Part shown: piece after piece, positions 24,301-35,400 of the stretch
Layout of the letters: every line of letters begins with the position of its first letter
Numbering within the stretch: position 1 is the first letter of the stretch
DNA from: Dryas octopetala
Taxonomy: Eukaryota; Streptophyta; Magnoliopsida; Rosales; Rosaceae
Assembly (NCBI GenBank): GCA_963921425.1
Contig: OY992839.1
Span: 18,336,910-18,400,909 of the forward strand
Direction of reading: 5' to 3'
DNA: 64,000 nt
Notes under the pieces: generated by a model
What the model saw: the letters and a program-made list of their open reading frames with translations, nothing else
Told to the model about the DNA's origin: nothing
Databases searched by the model: none
Program-made: the position numbers and the translations under genes

Positions 24301-25190
24301 AGCCAGAAAGGTGGATTCTTTGGTCGTTAGGAAAGACCTTCTGCCTTTGATCACGTGGTGATTTTGAGGTTAGCCCTAACAGTAGAGGGACCCCAAAAAC
24401 ATTTTCTACATTAATTTGGAGACAATAATAAATTTTGGAGATTTCTAAAAAATTTATTAAGGTTATAAGGATTTTTGGTGAATTAATTGAAGTTATTAAG
24501 GATTTATTGGAATTATTGAGAATTATTTGGAAACATTTAATTTTAATTGAATAATTTTGGGAGCTCAAATTTTAAAGTTGAGGTGGGAGAAAAATAGTAC
24601 AAGTCAAGAGGAGTCCATAAAATTTTACGGAACGTTTTTTGGACCCGAATCCATTATTGGTGACTTTATTAAAAATTTGGACACAAATGCTCTTAATAGA
24701 AAAGTTTGATTTTTCAAAGGACCTATTAGAAAACACAATTTTGGCTTTGATTTTGACATGGATGGATACAGGTCGAGCTCATCAGTACGTAGGTGAAAAC
24801 GAATCGTGAATTCGAGTTACAAGGGCAAAGTTATGGGCATTTGAAGTTCAGGGGTAAACTGGTCATTTTTCAAGTCAGAATTTTATTAAAAACCCAGCCT
24901 TCTCTCTCCTCCCGTGACAGGCCCGGATTCAACCTCACTTCGCTCGTGGGACTTCCGACCCAACCTGGTTAGATCTTTGCCATCCAGCCATCTCCCAGCG
25001 CAAGACCAATCGCGATCTTCTTGTCTCGGCGACGCCAACTGCCTGCTGGAGTCTGTGGTGAACACCAAAAAAAACAAACTAGAGACAAGATCACAACAGC
25101 AAAAACAAGCCAAAATAGACCAAAAGATTGCAGCACATAACCAATGTGCCGAGGCCATGGAGTGTAGAGTTTCCAATTACTAAAATTATA
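21317..25190. repeat. Long non-coding repeat (LTR-like) containing a 1.5-kb direct duplication
   Basis: The segment 21336-22883 recurs at about 23146-24633 in the same orientation with the same landmarks in order (ttggcctaaaatgtgattcc, ggtgtgggtgaggttgg, gcaaaataagtgaaatatgg). The copies are separated by about 260 bp of different sequence. The unit starts tgtaacaactcgaccc, a style common to plant LTRs. Sequence after the second copy (24634-25190) looks like a continuation of the same repeat. It is probably an old LTR or large non-coding repeat with a later internal duplication. No gag or pol is seen. Confidence 0.6.
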
Positions 25191-25249
25191 AGTTATAACA
25201 ATAAATGACTCCTGAACTGCTGGAAAAATTAATATTGCAGAGACAAAAA

Positions 25250-25935
25250 TGTGAGCAGTTACCAGGCCTCTGGTGCAACTTTGACATCAAATGCCAATAT
25301 GATGCCAGATTCATTGTTTTCTTTATTCAATTCTTTACATTGGCCTTCATGGCATCCTTTTTATGTACAGAGCCTATGCTAATACAATTAATAGGAATAT
25401 TAACTTCTGGGATCTTCAAAAACTCTAGCAATGCTTCCAAGGAGCCTAGAGTAGATGCTTGTACACAAACTCCCTCACCGGCCATTCTTGTCATTAATCC
25501 TGCTCATGAGTCATGACTGACTTCATGTCATCCATAGGTGCTTCCTTGACCCCTTCTAAGTAATCAAGAGGGCCTACCACATATAGAGCAGTACCACATA
25601 TAGAGCAGTGCCACAGATAGCATGTTCATCGCCCTGCATAAAATAAACACCAAAAATAAAGAAAATCTCACAAGGGTCCACAGCCAAATATCTTACAATA
25701 AGTAGAAGTGATTGGCCTTTACTTCAACCTAGAATTACCTGTGCTGTGGATCTTGATACCTTATGCAGCCTTGATTTCAAAATGATGCTGATACGTTAAC
25801 TAAAATCAAGTAAGAACCACAGAATCATCATCTGAAGGAATGGACAACTAGCATTGCGTCAGACATAATGGTTCATACAAGACATGAATGACAAAACAAT
25901 TTAACTTTTGGAGTTAAACCAGTTGATAACAAATG
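25250..25935 (-). pseudogene. eIF5B-like gene fragment (unprocessed)
   Basis: This stretch matches 34855-35533 of the larger eIF5B-like locus in the same orientation, including both exon and intron sequence. It covers part of the exon for the domain after the GTPase region (about 25262-25632), the intron with the conserved gcaaatatct-type sequence, the short upstream exon (about 25742-25798) and the intron beyond it. Retained introns mean DNA-level duplication, not retrotransposition. Reading frame is lost by several indels. It is probably a relic of a segmental duplication that also flanks the TNL gene. Confidence 0.8.
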
Positions 25936-26235
25936 ATTCTGCAAAAGATATTCAGTCAATAAAGCTATTAAAATAGTTAACATCCACACACACACAAAGA
26001 TTAGAGGTATAGAATTATTTATATAATTCAACATCTCCTAAACAAGAAGCTCAAACTTAGAACTGGCAACCATTTTGGAAGAAAGCAACATGGCAATCTA
26101 CTATTTTATAAAACTTGGTTATTTGTATAGTTGTTGTATCTGAATTGAAAAGATAATTGCTATTGCAGGCATATGGGTGAATCTAATACAGGTGGGCATT
26201 GCAGATATTGCTAACCTCAGATAAAAAAGGAAAAA

Positions 26236-26872
26236 GAGTTAATTATAAAATAGTCCTCAATTCGTTCCTGATTCTCACTTAAGTCCCTCAATTTGTTTTT
26301 TTTTTATTTTTTTTTATTTTAAAGTCCTCAAATTTTTATCCGTGTCCCATTTTAGTCCATACTGTCCATTCTGTTTGATTTTCCTCAACTTTTCAGTGGT
26401 TATTTTGTCACTATCTCTTCTTTCTATTGATTTTTCATTTCATTTGCAGATCCCTTTTGTGAATCAACAGCTCCATTAGGGGCTCCCTCTTCTTTGCAGC
26501 TTTTAACTCAGACCATGGATTCTCTTGAACATTATAATCAGCTGCTCCCAATTTCCTTCACTGATTGTTACACAAAAAACTCACAACTAAAGCTCTATTG
26601 TTTTGAAAAATCTACCATTTCGGTGCTTTGTTCAGGAAAGAGAGGAAATTGAGATTGAAATTAGAGAGGAAGTGACAAGATTACCCTTATAAAAAGCTGC
26701 TCATGTGCTCAAGATGTGAGAAAAATGAACAGAAAATGTAAAGGAATAGACGGAGAGGATCAAAGAGAGACATCAGTAAAAATTTGAGGAATGTAAATTC
26801 AAAAATTGAATTGAGTGATTAAAGTGAGAATTGATCATGAAAAACTTCAATGACTTTTGCTACAATTAACCC
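26236..26872. mobile_element. MULE-type MITE downstream of the TNL
   Basis: The ends are gagttaattataaaatag and the inverse of gggttaattgtagcaaaa, imperfect terminal inverted repeats. They are flanked by a 9-bp near-repeat (aaggaaaaa / aaggaaaat). The arms also match inside: ccctcaattt and cacttaagtc recur inverted near the right end. There is no coding capacity. The first 12 bases equal those of the element at 1289-1872, so both probably belong to one non-autonomous MULE group. Confidence 0.7.
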
Positions 26873-26880
26873 AAGGAAAA

Positions 26881-27304
26881 TTATAATAAAACACCTAATA
26901 TCATGTAGTAGATGCTATCCAGAGTGAGATGGTGACTTACTGATATGAATTTTGAGAACAAGATCACTAGCCTTTCAAAAAGTCTTTCTGAGGCATTGGA
27001 TGATTAATTCAAACATAACTTTCAAGCATGCTGTGGGAGGGAGGGAAGCATTGGTTATTCAAGCACAACGTCCATTGCCTAAAATCCAAATCTAAATCTC
27101 TTCATCCAAACGGGACCTTAGTCTTCCTTATATGATGGGACATACATGCATGTTGTGGGAGGGAGGTCACATGTGATGGGTTCATACAAAAATTCCACCA
27201 CTTCAACTTAGTCCTGCCTCATCATAGTTTTCACATATGCGCTTAATGGTGGAAAATTTACATCTGCTGATTTATCAAAATCACAATTGGGGGCGTCTAT
27301 AGCC
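26881..27304. other. TNL 3' flank
   Basis: No gene is visible. The 3' UTR and polyadenylation site of the TNL gene should lie here. A short direct repeat (catgctgtgggaggga / catgttgtgggaggga near 27030 and 27150) is present. Confidence 0.45.
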
Positions 27305-30300
27305 TCAAAAAGAAATGCTGTTGTCGAATTGGTTCACTGTTCGATTGAGTTCTTCTATATCTTGCTCATACACCACACGAGCCCCACACTTCATATTCGA
27401 GCATGTATTGGATTGGTTCCTCATGAAGGTTCCGAATGAAATCCTAATGTGACTGCCCTTTTTACTTTCATCACGAGGCACATAAAGTACCCAAAGGTGA
27501 TCTGACACAAATTGCCGTGTTTTCTTAGAATTATACAGAAGGGGAAATCCTTCTGTTAATTTTTTCCCTCCATAATAATCATACTCAAGAAGGGCAAATG
27601 GCTTGTACTCCGCTGCAAAAACAACACATAAAGCAATCCCCATCCACTTGCTACATGACTGCGGAGGTAGCTCCACAATTACTGAATCCCCCACATTTTG
27701 ATTAATGAACCAATCATGAATTTCATTTCCAGGAATTAAAACTTGGAATCGGTTAAGAATTTTAGAGATTCCCTGCACCATAGAAACCATTATATCAAAC
27801 TGCTGTGTGTGTAAATAAATAAATAAATTTATGTATATATGGGCAGAGAGAGCGTACCTGAGCCAATTGCCTTAGAATTGAAAATACTATATTATTGCAA
27901 CCTTGATTGTCAACCAATCCAAAGCCATTGACAGAGCTGAAGGTAAATTCATACAAATCGGTGTATGTGCTCAACTTTGGTGGATCTGGGAACAGTTTTA
28001 GTGAAGTACAATAGTCTGTGTTTACATGTAATATATAATTTGAGGGAAGACCTGGCAACTGCTGAAGCCTTTTGCACCTCTCCAAGTTAAAATGCTTAAG
28101 CTTAGAAAGCCATCTAATGCTTGCAGGAAGACTAACAAAATTGTTTCCACTAAGATTTAATATTTCTAAATAGAACAAGTGGCCAATATCATCCGGTATT
28201 CCTCCTTCACTGATATTACAGTCACCTAGATCCAATTCCCTTAAAGAACACAAACCATTTAGAGAAGCAAACACTAAACCTTTAGGCTCAAGACTCTTTT
28301 TTGGAAATAACCCAAAAGGGAGGATTGAACGCCTTGACTCAAGAGACCCAAAAGATAATACTTTGAGTTTTTTCATAAGAACAAGAGACACAGGTGGCGC
28401 TCTTATACCAGTTTGACTCACATCAAGCTTCTCCAAATCCTCAATCTCCCCCAATTTTTCTGGTAATTCACAAAGTTTTGAACATCCAGACATGTTGAGA
28501 TTTTTAAGAGACTTCAAATTACAAATGGCACTCGGTAGGCACAAGAGTCTTTTGCAATCTCTCAGATCCAATGAAATAAGGCTAGTCAGACAACCAATTG
28601 ATGAAGGTATTTTCTCAATACCAGTGTGATCCAAATCAAGCATCTCCAAACACTCGATCTTCCCGAAGTTTTCTGGGAGTTTGTCAAGTTTTGAGCATCC
28701 AGACATATCTAGATATTTAAGAGACTTCAAACTACAAATGGCACTCGGAAGACACAAGAGACTTTTACAAGCCCTTAGATCCAATGAAATAAGTCGAGTC
28801 AGACAATCAATTGATGAAGGTATATTCTCAATAGCAGTCTCATTTAAAGAAAGCTTCTCCAAATTTTTCATTGGGCCCACAAATTCGGGAATCTTCTTCA
28901 CTTTTGAGCAACCAGAAAGAATAAAAACTTCAAGAGATTCCATTCTTACCTTACTTGGGAGACTCTCAATACTTTTGCAATGGCCAAAGTTCAAAATTTT
29001 AAGCCATTTGAGAACTGCAATGGATGGGTGAACCTCAACTAAATTGCTACATCCTTCAAGAACCAAGCTCTCAAGATTCTGAATACCTGTGAAATCTGGG
29101 GTCCTTTCCAAGTTTTTGGAGTAACTAAGATCAATATATTTCAACTTGTCCAAGTACTGTACGGTGCATACAAAATGGTAAAATAATTAGCATCTACAAA
29201 AACACAAATTATTAAAAAAAAAAAAAAAAAAAACTATACTGTATAATAGCATACAAGTAGAAAATCTTACCTTTACTCCATTCCAAAGCTTAAAAATTTT
29301 GCTACATTTCAGATTAAGCACAGAAAGTTCATCCGGTTGAAAACCTTGTGGGAGAAATTTTGAAGGATACTCCCACCAGTCAAGAAATCTTAAGGAATTA
29401 GGAAGATACTTGGGGCCTAGAGAAAAGGCACAATTAGCAATTTGGAGAAACCGTAGTCGACACATCTTAGAGAAGGCTTCACCGTTCCAGTCTACGTGTT
29501 CTCGGTAATGCAATCTTAAGACTATGCCTTCAATTTCTTTTGTTCCCTGATAAATAAAAATAACAAAAAAGGTTAATTCCAGGATCAAGTTTTATACTGT
29601 GTTAAAAGAAATTATAGTCCTATTCAAACTTAGTATTAATTTTGCATAGTTTCTTACCGTATTCTTCGTGAGTACATGAACGATGTCGTTACTAAGCCAT
29701 AACCGACTGTGTCCACCGGGCTCATCAAAAGACTCCTGACGAACAATTTTACATCCCATTTCTTGTATCAAATCATGCATCTCCACCCTTCCATGTGAAA
29801 TATTTATGAGAGATTTCTCAACAAGAACATCTATCACAATAGAAGCACAATAGCCAATACATTCCAGTATTTCAACTACTTTCTTCTTGTCCTTCCCCTT
29901 ATGGAAACATGCAACATCGAGAAAAATGCTCTTCTCCATATCATCATCTAGTCCGTCATAACTTATTTTAAGAGTTTCAAAAATTATTCTATTAGGACAC
30001 TCCTTTAGTTTATCCAATGTGCTAATCCATGCATCTTTACCTCTTTTGTACAAAAAAGATCCCAAAACTTTAAGAGCTAATGGAAGGCCTCCAGCATAAT
30101 TTACAAAAGACTTGGACAGTTCCAAATAATCTTCTTCAGGCTGTTCTTTCCTAAATGCTTTCCAACTAAAGAGCTCAAAAGCATTATCTTGGTTGAGTCC
30201 GTCAACCTTATATGGTTTCTCTATACCATGTGTTAGTAGCAAATGTTCATCTCTAGTTGTAATGATGATTCTGCTTCCCATACCAAACCAGTCTTTACTT

Positions 30301-31250
30301 CCAGCCAATATTTCCAGTTGGGTTAATTGATCCACATCATCAAGAACGAGAAGAACCTTTTTATTACAAAAACAGTTCTTTATCAGAGTGGATCCATCAT
30401 AAACATTTTCAACATTTGTATCACTTTTCTTAAAGATTGAGGAAAGAAATTGTGTTTGTAGATGAATGAGACCATGTGTTGCAGAATCCTCTCTGACATT
30501 AGCAAGAAAGCTGCTAACTTCAAAATTATGGGAAATACTCTCATAAACTAGTCTAGCAATGGTTGTCTTACCAATTCCGCCCATCCCCCATATCCCAATA
30601 AAACAAACATGATTTGCCTCAGCATCTAAAAGCAATTTTATTTGCTCTAATCTAAAATCAATTCCAACTAAATTCTCTATGGAACTTGAAAATGTGGGAT
30701 GCACGTTGTTCCACATTGCTTCAACAACTTCTTTGATAAGCTTTGTTTCATATCTATCCTTTGAAGTCCACCCAGCGAGATTACCCACTTTTGTAAAAGC
30801 AATTCTCCATTGTTGCACCTTTCCTATGTCTTCCCTAAAGTTTTCTTCATGTCTTTTGAAGGCTTCTGCAAAAGTTCCCATTTGTTTTCGAACATCTGAG
30901 GGATCCACATCAAAAAATATTGGAAGAATTGTCATTCTGGCTTCCATGCATTCAAGAATCTTTGAGAGTTCATCCAAACACCAGGTTGAAGAAGCATAGT
31001 TTGGCGAGAGAACAACAATAGCAAACCTTGATTCCTCAATCGCGGTCAAGAGCGCTGAAGAAATAGCTGTCCCTCTTTCAAGTTCTGGGTCGTCTCTGAA
31101 AGTTTTAAGTCCTCGCGAGTGCAATTTCTCATATAAATGGTCTGTAAAACTAGTGCGGGTATCTTCACCCCTAAAACTCAAAAACACATCGTACTTCCAC
31201 TGAGGAGCTGAAGTAACAGACGTGGAAGCTCTTTGGCTGCTCATCGCCAT
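27305..31250 (-). CDS. TIR-NB-LRR (TNL) disease-resistance receptor, four exons
   Basis: An intracellular immune receptor, open throughout: exons 31250-29658, 29546-29271, 29156-27858 and 27772-27305, all phase 0 with GT-AG introns, 1211 residues. The start is the first ATG before SSQRAS at 31250. Residues about 15-180 form the TIR domain (YDVFLSFRGEDTRTSF), with the catalytic Glu of the NADase in TWCLDEL. Next comes NB-ARC: P-loop GIWGMGGIGKTTIAR, kinase-2 KKVLLVLDDVD, GSRIIITTRDEHLL, GLPLALKVLG and MHD as VEMHDLIQEMG. Exon 2 is the linker plus first LRRs; exon 3 is the LRR array. Exon 4 carries the C-terminal post-LRR jelly-roll domain (LIPGNEIHDWF). TIR and NB-ARC lie in one exon, whereas most TNLs have an intron there. 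TNLs signal through EDS1; the ligand is unknown. Confidence 0.93.
28420..28840 (-). repeat. Internal 71-residue duplication in the TNL LRR array
   Basis: Within exon 3 a 213-bp unit beginning TAIENIPSSIDCLTRL is followed directly by a second unit beginning TGIEKIPSSIGCLTSL. They share the pattern LISLDLR.CK.LLCLPSAIC.LKSLK and MSGCSKL. The two units encode about three LRRs each and differ at scattered positions. Unequal crossing-over in LRRs is a known source of new recognition specificity. Confidence 0.85.
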
Positions 31251-32492
31251 TGAAAACGGATCCCAAGCAATTTTCTCCAAACAGTCAACTGATACAAGCA
31301 ATTGCTAAAGTTTACTAGAATATATTTTTACCAAAAAAGAAAACGAAGACCCATAAACTTACATGCTAAGATACTATGACTGATGATCTGAAAAACTACA
31401 TTCTCTACAAATTACCATAATTTGATATAATTATTTCTTTTTTTATAAGCATAATTTGATGTAAATATGTTGGATCTTGGCTGATGCTCTAGATATCTAC
31501 TACTCCAAATATATTTATGAGTTCATTCTATACAACTTTCCCAAATTTTAGAACTCCAAACCGATGGAATAAAAATAGGAAAATGTCCAGAACATACATG
31601 CACAAATGTAAAGAAATCAAGAAACCATTTGGATTTTGGAGCCTAACCTGAGCTTGTTGGCGAGCGACGTTGGAGTTGACCAAAGCTTGAATAGCTAGTC
31701 TTTGTTCCGGTTACAGAATAGCTAGTGTTTAGATATGTAGGAAAATTCTACAGCCACATTTGCAGAAAAAAAGGGGTGCTAGTGGTACCCTGCTACTGCT
31801 TTCTACTGGTTGACTATTGACTATTGACTATTGTCCAATGACTACTGTTCAGCATTTTTTTCTTCTTTTCAATTACTCTTTTCTTTATCGAAAAATATTA
31901 ATTATTATTTCCTAAATTCAGAAAATTAACATTTTGACTCACAAGATCGATAAACTCTGTCTAGACTCTATTTTGGTCTCTACATGTCCAAAACAGTTAG
32001 TTTTCTAAATTTTTAGATCAAAGGTTAGTTTTCTAATAGAGCTATGTAACAATAATAGATAACATGTAACATATCCCTTTACCTACATGTTGGGACTGAA
32101 ATAGATTGTAGGATAGAGGCACAGCAAATTGGTGGCTCACATATTTTGATCTAGAAGCTGCCCATAGGAATTGGGCACTGCCCAGTCAATCTATTCACCC
32201 ATTTAAATGGGAAATGAGTACCATGATGAATTTTCATGTCACTTTTGGAACATTAAACTTGAAGAGAACTAACAGTGGTACTCTGGCTGGAATATTTCAA
32301 AAATCAGAAGATCTAAATTTTGTTTGCATTTATAATAATCTCTATTTCAATTTTGTGCACAGTCAAAGCATCCAGTATTACAATTTTCTTTTGCGAAAAA
32401 AATAATCCACTATTAATTTCACATCCACTTCTACTTTAGTTCTTAAAAAGAAAAAATAATCCAACAAATGTGGCATCAGCTTCTCTCAAGTC
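31251..32492 (-). promoter_or_regulatory. TNL 5' flank / probable promoter
   Basis: This 1.2-kb interval separates the TNL start codon from the end of the eIF5B-like locus, which lies upstream on the same strand. It must contain the TNL promoter and 5' UTR. The sequence is AT-rich with a tandem ttgactattgactattgactat motif near 31807, whose TTGAC cores resemble W-boxes. No firm TATA assignment is made. Confidence 0.45.
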
Positions 32493-35400
32493 TCATGGTA
32501 TCTTGAAAATCCTCTTCAATTTCTGAAGCAGCTCCCGCTCATCAATTGACAGGTCATTCTGAATATTCAAATTACAATTAAGAATAAGAGCTATATGGTT
32601 GACATTATCCAAAAAGTAATTACAGTTTTCATGAAATTTAAGCTTACCCAATAATACGCTTTTACTACATCAATCGACCTTCTTGTGATATGGCTGACAA
32701 GTTCGTCTTCAACTTCAAAATGCCTACCAGACATCTTTTGCTGTTCACCAGGATTCATCCCAACTATCTGCAAAAACACAAGAAAAATATTCCAATAAGT
32801 ACTACTCCAGTTAAGTTTAAATCCCACAGCAGAACCTGCAAACAAGCAAAGCAGTCAAGCCCAAATAAGGCTCCAAAAACAAAAATTAAAAATAAATTAA
32901 AAACCAACCAGCATGAACAGAAAAAATAAAAAATAAAAAATAAAAAACAGACTAATATTTTGGAGAAAAAATGTGAGCAGTTCACTTATAATAACACCTA
33001 ATATAGCACTTACACAGTTACACTTGTGACTGTGTAATAATATGGAAAAATATCAATCTGTTTATAGCATTGCTTTGTCATTACTCATACAAAAGAGCAT
33101 TGATCTAATGAAAAGCTAAATTTCTACAAGCCACTTTCATAAATAAGTGATAAGGCCCTCTAATTCTTCACAGGAAAACTCCATAGATTACCCACGAAAA
33201 GAACATTAAAGGTTGCAGTAATGCACTAACAACTAATACTGACACACGTGTGTCTGTGGGTGTGGTGTGTACATTTCAAAGGTTATCATACCTTAATGGC
33301 TACCTTCAGCCCCTTATTTGCTATATCAACACTTCTGGTTAATTTCCATGGCTGCAATGCACCCAATAGTAATAAAAACGATTTCAAGAGTATCGCTTGG
33401 AGTCTTTATTGTTTTGGTCTGACAAATTGGAGTCCCAACCTGCAGAAAGGGCACATAATATAAAGATAGATGGATATAATTAACAAACATTCCATTGATC
33501 TTGGAATTTATATAATCTTTTCAGAAAACTCCAATGAAGTCCCTGAGCATTATCTAGACCCAAGGACAAAGTAGACATGCTTTGAAAACTGAAAGTAAAA
33601 AGACACACGTGTGTCTGTGGGTGTGGTGTGTACATTTCAAAGGTTATCATACCTTAATGGCTACCTTCAGCCCCTTATTTGCTATATCAACACTTCTGGT
33701 TAATTTCCATGGCTGCAATGCACCCAATAGTAATAAAAACGATTTCAAGAGTATCGCTTGGAGTCTTTATTGTTTTGGTCTGACAAATTGGAGTCCCAAC
33801 CTGCAGAAAGGGCACATAATATAAAGATAGATGGATATAATTAACAAACATTCCATTGATCTTGGAATTTATATAATCTTTTCAGAAAACTCCAATGAAG
33901 TCCCTGAGCATTATCTAGACCCAAGGACAAAGTAGACATGCTTTGAAAACTGAAAGTAAAAACACATAGACATAGCAGGAGTGGAAATTATTCAAAATTT
34001 CAAATTAAATAAAGAAAACTTTCAAACTTTCAGTATATATGATTCAAGAACTAGTATGCATAAAGTCAAGGGATATATCAGCAAAAACAGAAAGAGCTAG
34101 CTTTGCAAAACCTAAAAAATAATTCACCTACATTTAGGCCGGGATGAACTATTGGTGCAACACACTAACATGGAAGGCGTTCCAGAAGATAGTGTCTAAT
34201 TATATTGGAAAGGAAATATAATGTATCACACAAAATAAAATTCAAATGAGTTTTGAAAGTCCACATTATTTAAACAAAAGATAATGCATATGACAATTGC
34301 TGAAAAATCTTCTGTGAAATTCCACTACTTTACCCATATTCCAAAATAGGGGCAATGAAGAAGAGATTTCCCACTCTTAACTAAAAAAAACAAAAAAACA
34401 AAAAACAAAGGGAAACAGAGTTTTCCCGCTTAAGATCCTTTTAGCAGCACCAAATACTGAAAGGAATCCCAAAAACCTTGGCGCATGCCAGGGGAACATT
34501 AACAGTTTTTAGCAAATTTGATAACAAAATAAAGAGAGAACAAAATAAACCTATACACATGCCAGGCCATGATAAACCCAAAACCTCACACACATTATAT
34601 CCCATTAGAGAGAACAAAATAAACCAAATGCAGAGTATATAAGTATACCTTCGCAATGCCTTCAAGAACATCAACCCCAAGAAAATTTGATTTTTCTTGT
34701 TATAAACAGTGTTAATCTTGAGCAAACAGGGAAAGACAGCTTCATCAGCAACTTCCTTCTTCTTTTCCTCAATGAGATTGTCGATGTAGGCCTTAAATTG
34801 ATCAAATAAGTGATAGATGATATCCGCAATAAAAATCTTCACAACCAATTTATCTGCAATTGCTCGCGCCTCTGGCGTCACTTTGACATCAAATGCCAAG
34901 ATAGTGGCAAATTCTTTTTTCTTATGAAGCATTGCACTGGCCTTCATGGCATCCTTCTTATGTACAGGGCCTATTCTAATACCACTAACGGGAATATTAA
35001 CTTCTGGGGTCTTCAAACACTCTAGCAATGCTTCCAAGGAACCTAAAGTAGATGCGTGTACACAAACTCCCTCACCACTCTTGTCTATCCTGCTCTCAAC
35101 TGATTTCATGTCATCCATAACTGCTGCCTTGACCTCTTCCAAGTCATCACGAGGCCCTACCACATATAGAGCAGTCCCAGCAAAAGCATGTTCAAGACCC
35201 TGCATAAAATGAACACCTAAAATAAGGAAAATCTTACTACAGAAGTCCACAGGCAAATATCTAACAGTAAGTACATGTGGATTGGCCTTGACTTCAACCT
35301 AGAATTACCTGTGCTGCTATCTTGATACCCTGTACAGCCTTGATTTCACTATGATGATGATATGTTCCCTGCAAGCAAGAACCATAGAATCATCATCTGA

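Noticed and set aside
28681-29031. Plus-strand open frame in the LRR exon
   Set aside because: It is antisense to the TNL LRR array and has no motif of its own.
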